The position numbers were made by a program, and so were the translations under genes. Below, in pieces: positions 32,768 to 42,116 of a DNA stretch of 44,802 nucleotides; within the stretch, counting starts at the first letter, position 1; each line of letters opens with the position of its first letter. Source of the DNA: an uncultured Polaromonas sp. (GTDB lineage: Bacteria; Pseudomonadota; Gammaproteobacteria; Burkholderiales; Burkholderiaceae_C); NCBI GenBank assembly GCA_937863225.1, contig CALMEI010000055.1, positions 1-44,802 on the forward strand, read 5' to 3'. A model generated the notes under the pieces. That model saw only the letters and a program-made list of their open reading frames with translations. It was not told the origin of the DNA and ran no database searches.

Positions 32768-33526
32768 TTAGTTTTGCAAAATGCGCTGCCAATCTGGCAA
32801 CTTGCTGTGGTGGCTTAAATCGGTGTTCAAAGGCGTCACTGATACATGACCGTTTGCGATGGCATGAAAATCAGTCCCCACTGAGCCGTCTTTGGCTGGC
32901 CCTGATCCTGCGATCCAATACATGGTTCTGCCAAAAGGACTGGTTTGTGTGATGACATTTTCCGATGTGTGGCGTGTGCCCAAGCGACACACTTGCATCG
33001 GTTGGATGTCAGCGTAAGGCAAATTGGGAATATTGACATTCAATAAACAAGGTTCAAACGCTTGGGTCTTGTTTTCGATTTGTTGCATCACCTGCTGCAC
33101 CACATCACGCGCTTTCAGTGCCGCCGCGTCCAAATGCGCCCAGCCCTTTTTCACTTGCGAAAATGCAATGGCGGGTATGCCAAATAAATACGCTTCCATC
33201 GCTGCGCCCACGGTGCCCGAGTAAATGGTGTCGTCACCCAAATTAGCCCCGTTGTTGATACCCGAAACCACCAAATCGGGTTTGTAGTTAAGCAAACCTT
33301 TCAGCGCAATGTGCACGCAGTCGGCAGGTGTACCCGTCACGTACCTGAAGCCATTGTTGGCTTGCTCCACATACAAAGGCTCATGCAAAGTCAACGCGTT
33401 CGATTTGGCACTGTTGTTGCGCTGCGGTGCGATTACCTCCACATCTGCAATGCCTTTGAGCGCATCGTATAAAGCCACAATACCAGGTGCTTGGTAACCA
33501 TCGTCATTGCAAATCAGGATTTTCAT
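32768..33526 (-). CDS. surE: 5'/3'-nucleotidase SurE
   Basis: A 252-residue metal-dependent nucleotidase of the SurE family. The metal site is at the N-terminus (MKILICNDDGYQAPGI, the paired Asp), with NNSAKSNALTLHEPLYV and VVSGINNGANLGDDTIYSGT next; the end has TDLSHHSKLPDW. Family enzymes hydrolyse nucleoside monophosphates and short polyphosphates. It begins 4 bp after the marR stop and precedes pcm by 25 bp, so marR-surE-pcm-nlpD may be one transcript. Confidence 0.95.
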   Translation of the reverse strand: MKILICNDDGYQAPGIVALYDALKGIADVEVIAPQRNNSAKSNALTLHEPLYVEQANNGFRYVTGTPADCVHIALKGLLNYKPDLVVSGINNGANLGDDTIYSGTVGAAMEAYLFGIPAIAFSQVKKGWAHLDAAALKARDVVQQVMQQIENKTQAFEPCLLNVNIPNLPYADIQPMQVCRLGTRHTSENVITQTSPFGRTMYWIAGSGPAKDGSVGTDFHAIANGHVSVTPLNTDLSHHSKLPDWQRILQN

Positions 33527-33530
33527 CAGC

Positions 33531-34028
33531 CTATTCTACATAATCACCCATATACGCCTCTAACCCCATGGCCACCACGGTGGCGACATCATCGCCTACG
33601 GATTCTTTGAACTCAGCTTCTGCTTGCGCGACGGCGCGTTCAAAGGCGGCCAGCCAATCGAGACCGGTGGGGGTGAATTGCACTTTGATGGCGCGTTTGT
33701 CGACGGCATCAGCGTTGCGCGTGACCAAGCCCCACGCCTCGCATTGCGTCACCAAATCCCCCATGGCTTGTTTGCTCATGCCCGCGCTGTGTGCCAAGTG
33801 AGACAAACGTGCGCCTTCCAGTGGTAAGTGGCGCGTGATATGGATGTGCGCGGCGCTGACTTGACCACGTGCAGCCAGATTGGACAGCGCCAAAGGCACG
33901 TCCATGTTATGTGACATCAAGGTCAACACGCGCGCATCAAAACGCCGCAATGAATGCCCCAGCAAGCGCCCCAAATGCGTTTGCCGCCAACCGAGTTGCG
34001 TGGCTTGAAATACCGTTTTAATCGCCAT
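33531..34028 (-). CDS. MarR-family transcriptional regulator
   Basis: A 165-residue winged-helix regulator. Evidence: an N-terminal dimer helix (LGRLLGHSLRRFDARVL), the DNA-reading part LPLEGARLSHLAHSAGMSKQ followed by AMGDLVTQCEAWGLV, then the wing VDKRAIKVQFTPTGLDWL. The ligand is unknown. It sits just upstream of surE on the same strand. A perfect inverted repeat 26 bp upstream of its start is the likely operator, so it probably controls itself and perhaps the stationary-phase operon behind it. It diverges from recA. Confidence 0.88.
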   Translation of the reverse strand: MAIKTVFQATQLGWRQTHLGRLLGHSLRRFDARVLTLMSHNMDVPLALSNLAARGQVSAAHIHITRHLPLEGARLSHLAHSAGMSKQAMGDLVTQCEAWGLVTRNADAVDKRAIKVQFTPTGLDWLAAFERAVAQAEAEFKESVGDDVATVVAMGLEAYMGDYVE

Positions 34029-34054
34029 GCCGCATGATAATGAAGTGGTTCAAA

Positions 34055-34075
34055 TTAGTCAATTAAACTGACTAA
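34055..34075. promoter_or_regulatory. Probable MarR operator
   Basis: TTAGTCA, 7 nt, TGACTAA: a perfect 7-bp inverted repeat between marR and recA, 26 bp upstream of the marR start. Size and symmetry suit a MarR dimer. Confidence 0.6.
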
Positions 34076-34110
34076 AAATAGCAACATTTAATTTATATAC
34101 TGATGTAAAC

Positions 34111-34129
34111 TACTGTTCAAGCATCCAGT
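34111..34129. promoter_or_regulatory. LexA (SOS) box upstream of recA
   Basis: CTG, 10 nt, CAG within TACTGTTCAAGCATCCAGT. It matches the gamma/betaproteobacterial LexA consensus (CTG-N10-CAG with flanking TA and T) and lies 82 bp upstream of recA, in the expected promoter region. Confidence 0.72.
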
Positions 34130-34211
34130 CAAATCGCTCAACGATCTTTCTAGGATGACTTCAAAGTAAGCAGATACTCACTTTAACATATTGTTTTAAA
34201 AGGAAAATACC

Positions 34212-35324
34212 ATGGACATGGCCGTCAAACCCAACCCCGCTAACGCAGCCGCCAGCGCCGAAAAGGCCAAAGCCTTGCAAGCCGCCTTGGCACAAATTGA
34301 AAAACAATTCGGCAAAGGCACGATCATGCGTTTGGGCGAGGGCGAAGCGATTGAAGACATTCAGGTTGTCTCTACCGGTTCTTTGGGGCTGGACATTGCC
34401 TTGGGTGTCGGTGGCTTGCCCCGTGGACGTGTGATCGAAATTTATGGCCCAGAATCGTCCGGTAAAACCACATTGACGCTGCAAGTCATTGCCGAGATGC
34501 AAAAGCTGGGCGGCACCTGCGCGTTTGTCGATGCCGAGCACGCACTGGATACCCAATACGCGCAAAACTTGGGTGTGAACCTGCAAGACATGCTGATCAG
34601 CCAGCCCGACACGGGCGAGCAAGCGCTGGAAATTGTGGACAGCTTGGTGCGCTCTGGCGCGGTTGATTTGATTGTGGTGGACTCGGTGGCGGCGCTCACA
34701 CCCAAAGCCGAATTAGAAGGTGAAATGGGCGACAGCTTGCCAGGTTTGCAAGCCCGCTTGATGAGCCAAGCCTTGCGCAAGCTCACCGCGCACATCAAAA
34801 AAGCCAATTGCATGGTCATTTTCATCAACCAAATTCGCATGAAAATTGGCGTCATGTTTGGCAGCCCAGAGACCACCACCGGTGGCAATGCTTTGAAGTT
34901 CTACGCTTCGGTGCGTTTGGATATTCGCCGCACCGGCACCATCAAAAAAGGTGACGATGCGATTGGCAATGAGACCAAAGTCAAGGTGGTGAAAAACAAA
35001 GTCTCTCCACCCTTTAAGACCGCAGAGTTTGATATTCTGTTTGGTCAAGGCATCAGCCGCTTGGGTGAGGTGATTGACTTGGGGGTGAGCGCCAACGTGA
35101 TTGAAAAATCAGGCGCATGGTATGCCTACAACGGCGAAAAAATCGGTCAAGGCCGCGACAACGCACGCGAGTTTTTGAAAGAGAACGCCGACTTGGCGAT
35201 TGAAATCGAAAACAAAGTGCGCGAGTCTCTGGGTGTGCCCATGATTTCAGCCGGCTCTGACATTGCATCGGTCATGTCAGGCACGCCAGCGGAAGAGAAA
35301 AAGCCAAAGAAAAGCAGAGATTAA
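34212..35324 (+). CDS. recA: Recombinase RecA
   Basis: A 370-residue RecA, which forms ATP-driven filaments on single-stranded DNA for strand exchange and triggers LexA self-cleavage. Walker A is [10 protein letters not shown] at about residue 79; Walker B is [12 protein letters not shown]; loop L1 lies in [20 protein letters not shown] and L2 in [19 protein letters not shown]. The N-terminus is a little longer than E. coli, and the C-terminal tail is basic ([10 protein letters not shown]) rather than acidic. The SOS box upstream supports damage control. recX follows 138 bp later, with a dispersed repeat between. Confidence 0.98.
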   Translation: MDMAVKPNPANAAASAEKAKALQAALAQIEKQFGKGTIMRLGEGEAIEDIQVVSTGSLGLDIALGVGGLPRGRVIEIYGPESSGKTTLTLQVIAEMQKLGGTCAFVDAEHALDTQYAQNLGVNLQDMLISQPDTGEQALEIVDSLVRSGAVDLIVVDSVAALTPKAELEGEMGDSLPGLQARLMSQALRKLTAHIKKANCMVIFINQIRMKIGVMFGSPETTTGGNALKFYASVRLDIRRTGTIKKGDDAIGNETKVKVVKNKVSPPFKTAEFDILFGQGISRLGEVIDLGVSANVIEKSGAWYAYNGEKIGQGRDNAREFLKENADLAIEIENKVRESLGVPMISAGSDIASVMSGTPAEEKKPKKSRD

Positions 35325-35402
35325 AGGTTCGCACAACAAGTTAGCCTTGCGATGCGTCGTGTGCAGCATTCATTTATTTTTACAAATTTATATGAAAATA
35401 AT

Positions 35403-35451
35403 GGCTGTATCCGGCGTATTTATTGCCTAAACAGCTATTAAATTTATAGTA
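35403..35451 (+). repeat. Dispersed 49-bp repeat, copy 8 (between recA and recX)
   Basis: GGCTGTATCCGGCGTATTTA, TTGCCTAAAC, then AGCTATTAAATTTATAGTA, where the outer hairpin pairs have decayed. The leader TTTATATGAAAATAAT is well kept. It ends 12 bp before the recX ATG. Confidence 0.88.
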
Positions 35452-35462
35452 AAAGTGCATCT

Positions 35463-35939
35463 ATGGCGTTCATCCAAACCACTCTGTCACTCAAAGGCCG
35501 CGCTCTGCGGCTGTTGAGTGGGCGCGAATATTCGCGTGCAGAGCTAGAGAAAAAACTGCAAGCCTTTGAAGCCACAACGGGTGAATTGGCCAAAGTGTTG
35601 GATGAACTGCAAGCCAAAGATTTCATCAACGAACAGCGCGTGGTCGATTCGGTGTTGCACCGTCGCAGCAACAAGCTGGGCACCGCACGCATCAAACAAG
35701 AGTTGCAAAGCAAGGGCGTGGACGCTGGCGCGGTGCTGGATGCAGTCGATTTGCTCAAAAGCACCGAGCTAGAAAGAGCCAGAGAAGTCTGGCGCAAAAA
35801 ATTCGGCAATCGGCATACACCAGATTCTCCACCCCAAACCCCCACCGAACGTGCCAAGCAAATGCGCTTTCTACTTAGCCGCGGGTTTGGCGCAGAGGTG
35901 ATTCACAAGGTGGTGGCTGGTGGGGGTGACTTTGAGTAA
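35463..35939 (+). CDS. recX: Regulatory protein RecX
   Basis: A 158-residue RecX, which caps or destabilises RecA filaments. It has the usual repeated three-helix units: ALRLLSGREYSRAELEKKLQ, LDELQAKDFINEQRVVDSVL, TARIKQELQSKGVDAGAVLD, and the last RAKQMRFLLSRGFGAEVIHK. The stretch GNRHTPDSPPQTPTER is an unstructured linker. No good ribosome site is visible before the ATG, because the dispersed repeat ends just upstream; expression may rely on readthrough from recA. Confidence 0.92.
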   Translation: MAFIQTTLSLKGRALRLLSGREYSRAELEKKLQAFEATTGELAKVLDELQAKDFINEQRVVDSVLHRRSNKLGTARIKQELQSKGVDAGAVLDAVDLLKSTELERAREVWRKKFGNRHTPDSPPQTPTERAKQMRFLLSRGFGAEVIHKVVAGGGDFE

Positions 35940-35972
35940 CAGGGATGAGAAGAGTGAAAGAGGTTCAAGAGG

Positions 35973-36419
35973 TTAAGAAGCCAAAGCCGCTTTCACCGCC
36001 GCTGACACTTGTCCCATATCGGCTTTGCCAGCCAATTGTGCTTTGGCGGCGCCCATGACTTTGCCCATGTCGCCTGGGCCTGAGGCGTTGAGAGAGGCGA
36101 CGATGGTTTTGACGGCGGCGAGGACTTCGTCGCTGCTCATGCGGGCGGGTAAATACGCTTGCAAAACAGTGATTTCTGCGGCTTCTTTGTCGGCCATGTC
36201 TTTGCGGTCGGCTTTGGTGAAGGCGTCAATGCTGTCCTTGCGTTGTTTGATCATTTTGTCAATGATGGCAATCACCATCACATCGTCCAACTCCACACGC
36301 TCGTCCACTTCCTTTTGTTTCATCGCTGACAAAAGCAGACGAATGGTGCCTAAACGCTCAACCTCTTTGGCGCGCATCGCGGTTTTCATATCTTCGGTGA
36401 TTTGGATTTTGAGTGACAT
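35973..36419 (-). CDS. yqeY: GatB/YqeY-domain protein
   Basis: A 148-residue YqeY protein, related to the tRNA-binding tail of amidotransferase subunit GatB. Motifs: KIQITEDMKTAMRAKEVERL, GTIRLLLSAMKQKEVDER, IIDKMIKQRKDSIDAFTKA, then EITVLQAYLPARMSSDEVLA and the end GDMGKVMGAAKAQLAGKADM. Function not firmly known; a link with tRNA is suggested by the fold. It lies downstream of rpsU on the same strand, its usual neighbour, but a strong terminator separates them. Confidence 0.94.
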   Translation of the reverse strand: MSLKIQITEDMKTAMRAKEVERLGTIRLLLSAMKQKEVDERVELDDVMVIAIIDKMIKQRKDSIDAFTKADRKDMADKEAAEITVLQAYLPARMSSDEVLAAVKTIVASLNASGPGDMGKVMGAAKAQLAGKADMGQVSAAVKAALAS

Positions 36420-36471
36420 TTTGGATACCTCGGTTGATGTTGGTTAATGCTTCATATCAATAAAAATCAAT

Positions 36472-36509
36472 AAAAAAAGCCCGCAGAATAAATCGTGCGG
36501 GCTTTTTTT
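36472..36509. terminator. Bidirectional terminator between rpsU and yqeY
   Basis: A 14-bp stem (AAAAAAAGCCCGCA, TGCGGGCTTTTTTT) with a 10-nt loop; T runs occur on both strands. It should end rpsU transcription on the minus strand. Confidence 0.88.
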
Positions 36510-36526
36510 GTGAGAGAAAAAGATGC

Positions 36527-36739
36527 TTAGTACATCTTTTTCGGCAACTGCATCGCACGAATGCGTTTGTAGTTGCGCTTCACAGCTGCAGATTTTTTAC
36601 GCTTGCGCTCAGTGGTTGGTTTTTCGTAAAACTCACGGGCACGTAAATCAGTCAACAAGCCCAATTTTTCAATTTGGCGCTTAAAGCGACGCAAAGCTAC
36701 GTCAAACGGTTCATTCTCTTTTAAACGAATTGTGGTCAT
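36527..36739 (-). CDS. rpsU: 30S ribosomal protein S21
   Basis: A 70-residue basic protein, S21 of the small ribosomal subunit. It starts [20 protein letters not shown] and ends in the usual Lys/Arg-rich helix ([20 protein letters not shown]). S21 helps initiation by aiding pairing of mRNA with the 16S 3' end. The start at 36739 is the family start; the longer frame is spurious. A TATAAT lies 110 bp upstream and a bidirectional terminator just downstream. Confidence 0.96.
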   Translation of the reverse strand: MTTIRLKENEPFDVALRRFKRQIEKLGLLTDLRAREFYEKPTTERKRKKSAAVKRNYKRIRAMQLPKKMY

Positions 36740-36848
36740 GAAACAATAAATTCCGAAATAGTGCGCCGGGAAGATCGTGACCCTGCGCGGGTATTTTGTT
36801 GATGTACAAGACAATGGCCTATGGGTACACCAAGCGGTGAAAGGTGGA

Positions 36849-36854
36849 ATTATA
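36849..36854 (-). promoter_or_regulatory. Possible -10 element for rpsU
   Basis: A perfect TATAAT on the minus strand, overlapping the TAA stop of the flavoprotein gene upstream. The -35 region is not convincing, so the assignment is tentative. Confidence 0.35.
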
Positions 36855-38073
36855 CCCGTTTTTTCGGCGCTTGCGCCATTGCCTGCGCACAAGCAAAGCC
36901 ACTCGCCCAAGCCCACTGAAAGTTATAGCCGCCCAGCCAGCCTGTCACATCCAGCACTTCGCCGATGAAGTACAAACCCGGCTGTTTGGACTCCATGGTT
37001 TGGGACGATACATCACGGGTATCGATGCCACCCACTGTGACTTCGGCTTTTTTGTAGCCTTCGGTGCCGGTGGGCGTGATTTCCCAGTTGCAAAGGCGAT
37101 GCGCCAATTGCGACAGTGATTTGTCCGGCACATCGCAAGCTGGACGTTGTAAAGCAAGGTCAGTTTTAATCCAAGCTTCGGCCAAGCGTGCTGGGATGAC
37201 GTTGGATAATTCGTTCACCAATAACTTGCGCGATGTGCTTTTAATTTTCATTAAAAATGCCAACATATCTGCATTTGGCGTTAAATTGATGCGAATGGGC
37301 GTCTTTTCACGCCAATAGCTTGAAATTTGCAAAATGGCAGGACCGCTCAAACCGCGGTGCGTGAAGAGCAAATCTTCGGTAAAACTGATTTTTGATTTTT
37401 TATTGCCGGTTTCAATCTGCACCGGTAGCGACAAACCAGCCAAGTCAATCCATGGCGCCCAATCTGCGGCTTCAAATGTCAAGGGCACCAAACCTGGACG
37501 TGTCTCGACCACGCGCAAGCCGAATTGTTGAGCTATTTGGTAGCCAAAATCACTCGCCCCAATTTTGGGTATGGACAATCCGCCGGTGGCGATCACCAAT
37601 TGTGGGCAGCTGAAAATACCTAAATTGCTATTAATTTCATAGCAGTCTTGGCAAGAATTGATTAGGCTAATGGCACATTTGCTTAATATTTTTACACCAC
37701 CTGCGTCACATTCCTGCAGTAATACGGTGATTAAATCGTTGGCAGAGTGGTTGCAAAACAGCTGCCCTTTGTGCTTTTCGTGGTAGGCCACGCCATGTTT
37801 GTTCATCAATGCCATGAAGTCTTGCGGTTTATAGCGCGACAGGGCACTGCGGCAAAAATGCGGGTTGCTGCTTAAAAAATTGGCAGGGCTGGCATCTTTG
37901 TTGGTGAAATTGGCACGGCCACCGCCGGAAATACGGATTTTTTCGGCCACTTTGTCGCTGTGATCAAGTACCAAGACTTTCAATCCCAGTTGCCCCGCCA
38001 CGCCGGCACAAAACAAGCCCGCTGCACCTGCGCCAATGACGACAACATCGAATTGATGAGGCTCAGATTTCAA
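36850..38073 (-). CDS. BaiN/HI0933-type flavoprotein with embedded repeat
   Basis: A 407-residue FAD-binding protein of the HI0933/BaiN group. The dinucleotide motif is [20 protein letters not shown], followed by [58 protein letters not shown] and the C-terminal [19 protein letters not shown] and [20 protein letters not shown]. Members are poorly known oxidoreductases; one bacterial branch is implicated in bile-acid reduction. Residues ~134-149, before the VIATGG motif, are encoded by a copy of the dispersed repeat ([16 protein letters not shown]), where family members have variable surface strands. The rest of the protein is intact, so it is probably functional. Confidence 0.9.
   Translation of the reverse strand: MKSEPHQFDVVVIGAGAAGLFCAGVAGQLGLKVLVLDHSDKVAEKIRISGGGRANFTNKDASPANFLSSNPHFCRSALSRYKPQDFMALMNKHGVAYHEKHKGQLFCNHSANDLITVLLQECDAGGVKILSKCAISLINSCQDCYEINSNLGIFSCPQLVIATGGLSIPKIGASDFGYQIAQQFGLRVVETRPGLVPLTFEAADWAPWIDLAGLSLPVQIETGNKKSKISFTEDLLFTHRGLSGPAILQISSYWREKTPIRINLTPNADMLAFLMKIKSTSRKLLVNELSNVIPARLAEAWIKTDLALQRPACDVPDKSLSQLAHRLCNWEITPTGTEGYKKAEVTVGGIDTRDVSSQTMESKQPGLYFIGEVLDVTGWLGGYNFQWAWASGFACAQAMAQAPKKRV
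37626..37674 (-). repeat. Dispersed 49-bp repeat, copy 9 (inside the BaiN-like gene)
   Basis: A diverged copy, about 69% identical to copy 2 by eye with no gaps: TGCTATTAATTTCATAGCA, GTCTTGGCAA, then GGCTAATGGC. In the host frame the repeat's usual TAA is GAA (Glu146). Confidence 0.65.
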
Positions 38074-38126
38074 AATTGTTTTGGTTTGATGTGTGGTGGT
38101 GGGAGCTGAGATCTGTATAGCCTAAC

Positions 38127-41012
38127 TTAGCCCGTGTTACGCAGTCCGGCTGCGATGCCGTTGATGGAGATGTGTATACCGCGTTGCACGCGCTCATCGG
38201 TTTTGCCATCGCGGTAGCGGCGTATCAGCTCCACTTGCAAGTGGTGCAAGGGGTCAATGTAGGGGAAGCGGTGTTTGATTGAGCGTTGCAGTGCGGCGTT
38301 GTTGGTCAGCCGCTGTTTGTCGCCAGTGATGATTTCCAGTGCGTGCATGGTCAATTGCCATTCGGCTTCTATCATGCCAAAAATCTTTTTGCGCAAACGG
38401 GTGTCGGTCACCAGCTCGGCATACAGCGCTGCCAGTGCCAAATCGCTCTTGGCCATCACCATGTCCATGTTGCTCAGCAGTGTGCGAAAAAATGGCCAGT
38501 CCTTCACCATTTTTTGCAACAAGGTTAAGCGTTTTTTGGCATCGTCACCTTTGGATTTGTCATGCAAAAAAGCCTGTACCGCAGAGCCAAAACCGTACCA
38601 ACCAGGCAGGGTTAAACGACATTGCCCCCAGCTGAAGCCCCAAGGAATGGCGCGCAAATCCTCTATTTTTTGAGATGGCTTGCGTGAAGCGGGGCGCGAA
38701 CCCAAATTGAGTTCGGCAATTTCGCGCAAGGGTGTGGACTGGAAAAAATAATCACTGAAACCGGGTGTTTCGTAAACCAGTTTGCGATAGGCGTCCATGC
38801 TGCTTTGCGACAGCGTGACAGCAGTGTCCAAATACAGTTGGCTGGCTTGTTTAGTCGGTTGTAACAGTGTTGCTTCCAGTGTGGCGGCGACCAAGGTTTC
38901 TAAATTGCGTCGTCCAATTTCTGGGTTGGCGTATTTAGAGCCAATCACTTCACCTTGCTCTGTCAAACGAATTTGACCGCGCACCGTGCCGGGTGGCTGC
39001 GCCAAAATGGCTTGGTAGCTCGGACCGCCGCCACGCCCCACTGTGCCACCGCGGCCGTGGAACATGCGCAAAGTAATGCCATGCGATGCGGCGAGTTCAT
39101 CAAACAATTCAACCAAGGCAATTTCAGCGCGGTACAGCTCCCAATTGCTGGTGAAAATGCCACCGTCTTTGTTGCTGTCAGAATAACCCAACATGATGTC
39201 TTGCTCACCACCGCCACGCTGTATTTGTTGTGCCATGCCAGGCAAAGCGTAAAACTCGCGCATGATGGTGGCGGCATGACGCAAGTCTTCAATGGTTTCA
39301 AACAAAGGCACCACGATTAATTCGTGGCTGGCTTTGCTGTTCAACGTGCCATGCATCAAGCCCACTTCTTTTTGCAGCAACAGCACTTCCAATAAATCGC
39401 TGACCGTTTCGGTGTGGCTGATGATGTAGTGCTTGATGGCATGCGCACCAAAGCGCTGGCGCATGGTTTTTGCGGTTTCAAAAATTGCCAGTTCAGATTG
39501 GGTGTGTGCGCAATAGGCTGCGTCCCGTATCCGCAAAGGTCGGGCATCGTTCAAGCAAGCGAGCAGTACATCGCGTTTGCCAGTCTCGTCCAATTGACTG
39601 TAGTTTTGTTCAATTTGTGCCATGGCCAACAGCTCTGCCACCACGGCTTCGTGTTTGTCAGAGCTTTGGCGCAAATCAACCGTGGCCAGATGAAAACCAA
39701 ATACTTCAACTGCCCGAATCAAAGGGTGCAATCGCAGCGCTATCAAGGCATCGCCGTGGTTGTTTTGCAAGGAATTTTCAATGACACGCAAGTCAGCTAA
39801 AAACGCTTCTGCACTTTCATAAGGATTTTGCGGTGCAACGGCATGACGAGCCGCCTCACCGCCTGTCATTTCTTTCAAATTCGCTGCCAAGCGTGCATAC
39901 ATGCCCGTCAATGCACGGCGATAGGGTTCGTCTTTGCGATGTTCATTGGTGTCGGGCGATTTGTCCGCCAATGCTTGCATTTCTTCTGACAAGGGTACCA
40001 ATATTGACGACATGGATAACTCGGTACCCAAGTAGTGCACCTCGGTGAGGTAAAAGCGCAACACCATGTCTGCTTGGCGACGCAGGGCATATTGCAAGGT
40101 TTCGGCGCTCACAAACGGGTTGCCGTCGCGGTCGCCACCAATCCATTGCCCCATGCGCAAAAAGCTGTGCACATCGTGTTGGCCAACGTGTTGTTCCAGC
40201 TCGGCGTAGAGCTTGGGTATCTCACGCAAAAACGTGGATTCGTAATAGCTCAATGCGTTTTCGACTTCGTCGGAAACTGTGAGTTTGGAATAACGCAGCA
40301 AGCGCGTTTGCCACAATTGCATCACGCGGGCACGCAGGCGTTCTTCGTTGCTGGCCAGTTCTTTGGGGGTGATGGCATCTTTGCGAGATGTGTTGTCCAA
40401 ACCGCTGGCCATGCCCCGTGTTTTGATGTCATCACGGCATACCAGCAGGTTGGCAATGCTGCGCTCGGCATCCAAAATGCTTTTGCGTTGCACTTCCGTC
40501 GGATGGGCGGTGAGCACCGGTGAAACATGGCTTTTGGCCAAGGTGTGCGCAATGGTTTTGGGTGTGATACCGGCCCAGCGCAGGCGCGACAAAGCCACTT
40601 CAATGCTGCCTTCTTGGGTGTCACCCGCACGCTCGTGAATGGCGCGTCGGCGAATGTGATGCCGGTCTTCTGCCAAATTGGCCAAATGACTGAAGTAAGT
40701 GAAGGCGCGAATCACACTCACCGTTTGATCGGCCGATAAACTTTTGAGTAATTTTTTCAGTGCTTTGTCGGCCGTATGGTCTTCGTCACGTCTGAAAGCG
40801 ACCGAGAGCTTGCGTATGTTTTCAATCAAATTGAATGCATCTTCACCCTCTTGTTCACGAATCACATCGCCCAAAATCCGTCCCAACAAACGAATGTCTT
40901 CAACCAAAGGGCGTTCATTGGCTTTTTGCTTGGCCAAAGATTGCGCTTTGCTGCTCAGGTTTTTGCTGAGCTTCGCGCTCTGTTTGGCGATTGTGGACGC
41001 GGTGTTGGACAT
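38127..41012 (-). CDS. ppc: Phosphoenolpyruvate carboxylase
   Basis: A 961-residue PEPC, adding bicarbonate to PEP to make oxaloacetate and refill the TCA cycle. Catalytic segments: [20 protein letters not shown] (active His), the [20 protein letters not shown] motif, [20 protein letters not shown], and [20 protein letters not shown]. It ends with the usual [10 protein letters not shown], where the last residues form part of the allosteric site. A Ser/Lys-rich N-terminal extension of about 30 residues precedes the core. It diverges from hemC. Confidence 0.97.
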   Translation of the reverse strand: MSNTASTIAKQSAKLSKNLSSKAQSLAKQKANERPLVEDIRLLGRILGDVIREQEGEDAFNLIENIRKLSVAFRRDEDHTADKALKKLLKSLSADQTVSVIRAFTYFSHLANLAEDRHHIRRRAIHERAGDTQEGSIEVALSRLRWAGITPKTIAHTLAKSHVSPVLTAHPTEVQRKSILDAERSIANLLVCRDDIKTRGMASGLDNTSRKDAITPKELASNEERLRARVMQLWQTRLLRYSKLTVSDEVENALSYYESTFLREIPKLYAELEQHVGQHDVHSFLRMGQWIGGDRDGNPFVSAETLQYALRRQADMVLRFYLTEVHYLGTELSMSSILVPLSEEMQALADKSPDTNEHRKDEPYRRALTGMYARLAANLKEMTGGEAARHAVAPQNPYESAEAFLADLRVIENSLQNNHGDALIALRLHPLIRAVEVFGFHLATVDLRQSSDKHEAVVAELLAMAQIEQNYSQLDETGKRDVLLACLNDARPLRIRDAAYCAHTQSELAIFETAKTMRQRFGAHAIKHYIISHTETVSDLLEVLLLQKEVGLMHGTLNSKASHELIVVPLFETIEDLRHAATIMREFYALPGMAQQIQRGGGEQDIMLGYSDSNKDGGIFTSNWELYRAEIALVELFDELAASHGITLRMFHGRGGTVGRGGGPSYQAILAQPPGTVRGQIRLTEQGEVIGSKYANPEIGRRNLETLVAATLEATLLQPTKQASQLYLDTAVTLSQSSMDAYRKLVYETPGFSDYFFQSTPLREIAELNLGSRPASRKPSQKIEDLRAIPWGFSWGQCRLTLPGWYGFGSAVQAFLHDKSKGDDAKKRLTLLQKMVKDWPFFRTLLSNMDMVMAKSDLALAALYAELVTDTRLRKKIFGMIEAEWQLTMHALEIITGDKQRLTNNAALQRSIKHRFPYIDPLHHLQVELIRRYRDGKTDERVQRGIHISINGIAAGLRNTG

Positions 41013-41137
41013 AGAAAGGACGGCGTTAAAAAGTGCGTAGGCTTGTGCGGTGGACCGAATAGGAGCGATTAAACTACGGGGTGTATCAAACAGTCCGTCA
41101 GTTTACCAAAAGGTTTGCGCTCTTGAACACTACCAAC

Positions 41138-42100
41138 ATGCATAGCACCCACGCATCCCCTTCACACATCACCATCGCCACCCGCGAAAGCCGTTTGGCG
41201 ATGTGGCAAGCCGAGCACGTCAAGGCCCTGCTGGAAGCCAGAGGCCACAGCGTCACGCTGTTGGGCATGACCACTTTGGGTGACCAAATTCTGGACCGCA
41301 GCTTGAGCAAAGTGGGTGGCAAAGGTTTGTTTGTGAAAGAGCTGGAAAACGCCTTGTTGGACGGCAGTGCTGACATTGCCGTGCATTCACTCAAAGATGT
41401 GCCCATGGATTTGCCGCATGGGTTTGCTCTGGCCTGCGTGATGGAACGCGAAGACCCGCGCGATGCATTTGTCTCGAACACCTATGCGAATATAGAGGCC
41501 TTGCCACAAGGCGCCACCGTGGGCACTTCCAGCTTGCGCCGTGTGGTGCTTTTAAAGAATTTGCGACCTGATATCAACATTGTGCCTTTGCGTGGCAATT
41601 TGGACACCCGCTTGCGCAAGTTGGATGAAGGTCAATTTGATGCCATGATTTTGGCTGCAGCGGGGCTGAAACGGTTGGGCTTGGCGTCGCGCATCAAAGC
41701 TGTGTTTGAAACAAACCAAATGTTACCAGCCGCAGGGCAGGGTGCATTGGGCATAGAAATCAAAGCGAACCGCGTTGATTTAATCGCGGCACTGGCACCC
41801 TTGGCGCATCAGCCAACATGGATGGCAGTGAGTGCAGAGCGTGCCGTCAGTCGTGCTTTGGGCGGCAGTTGTTCCATGCCATTGGCTGCGCATGCGGTGT
41901 GGCAAGGCAGTGCACTGCAATTGCAAGCGGCGTGGGGTGCAACCGATGAAATTCCAGCCACCATACCCGTTCAAAGCTTGGTGCGGGCAGATGCCAGTCA
42001 AACGCCAGCCACGTTGGATGCCGCAGCTGCCATGGGCGCGCAAGTGGCAGAGACACTGATAGCGCGAGGCGCACGCAAAACCATCAAGTCAGTGGATTGA
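41138..42100 (+). CDS. hemC: Hydroxymethylbilane synthase (porphobilinogen deaminase)
   Basis: A 320-residue HemC, which joins four porphobilinogens into the linear tetrapyrrole. The core starts [20 protein letters not shown]; next come [53 protein letters not shown] and the arginine-rich [20 protein letters not shown]. The dipyrromethane cofactor Cys245 lies in [13 protein letters not shown]. The start at 41138 gives the usual short lead; a GTG frame from 41081 is less likely. hemD begins 17 bp downstream. Confidence 0.96.
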   Translation: MHSTHASPSHITIATRESRLAMWQAEHVKALLEARGHSVTLLGMTTLGDQILDRSLSKVGGKGLFVKELENALLDGSADIAVHSLKDVPMDLPHGFALACVMEREDPRDAFVSNTYANIEALPQGATVGTSSLRRVVLLKNLRPDINIVPLRGNLDTRLRKLDEGQFDAMILAAAGLKRLGLASRIKAVFETNQMLPAAGQGALGIEIKANRVDLIAALAPLAHQPTWMAVSAERAVSRALGGSCSMPLAAHAVWQGSALQLQAAWGATDEIPATIPVQSLVRADASQTPATLDAAAAMGAQVAETLIARGARKTIKSVD

Positions 42101-42116
42101 GCCAAGGTCCATTGTC

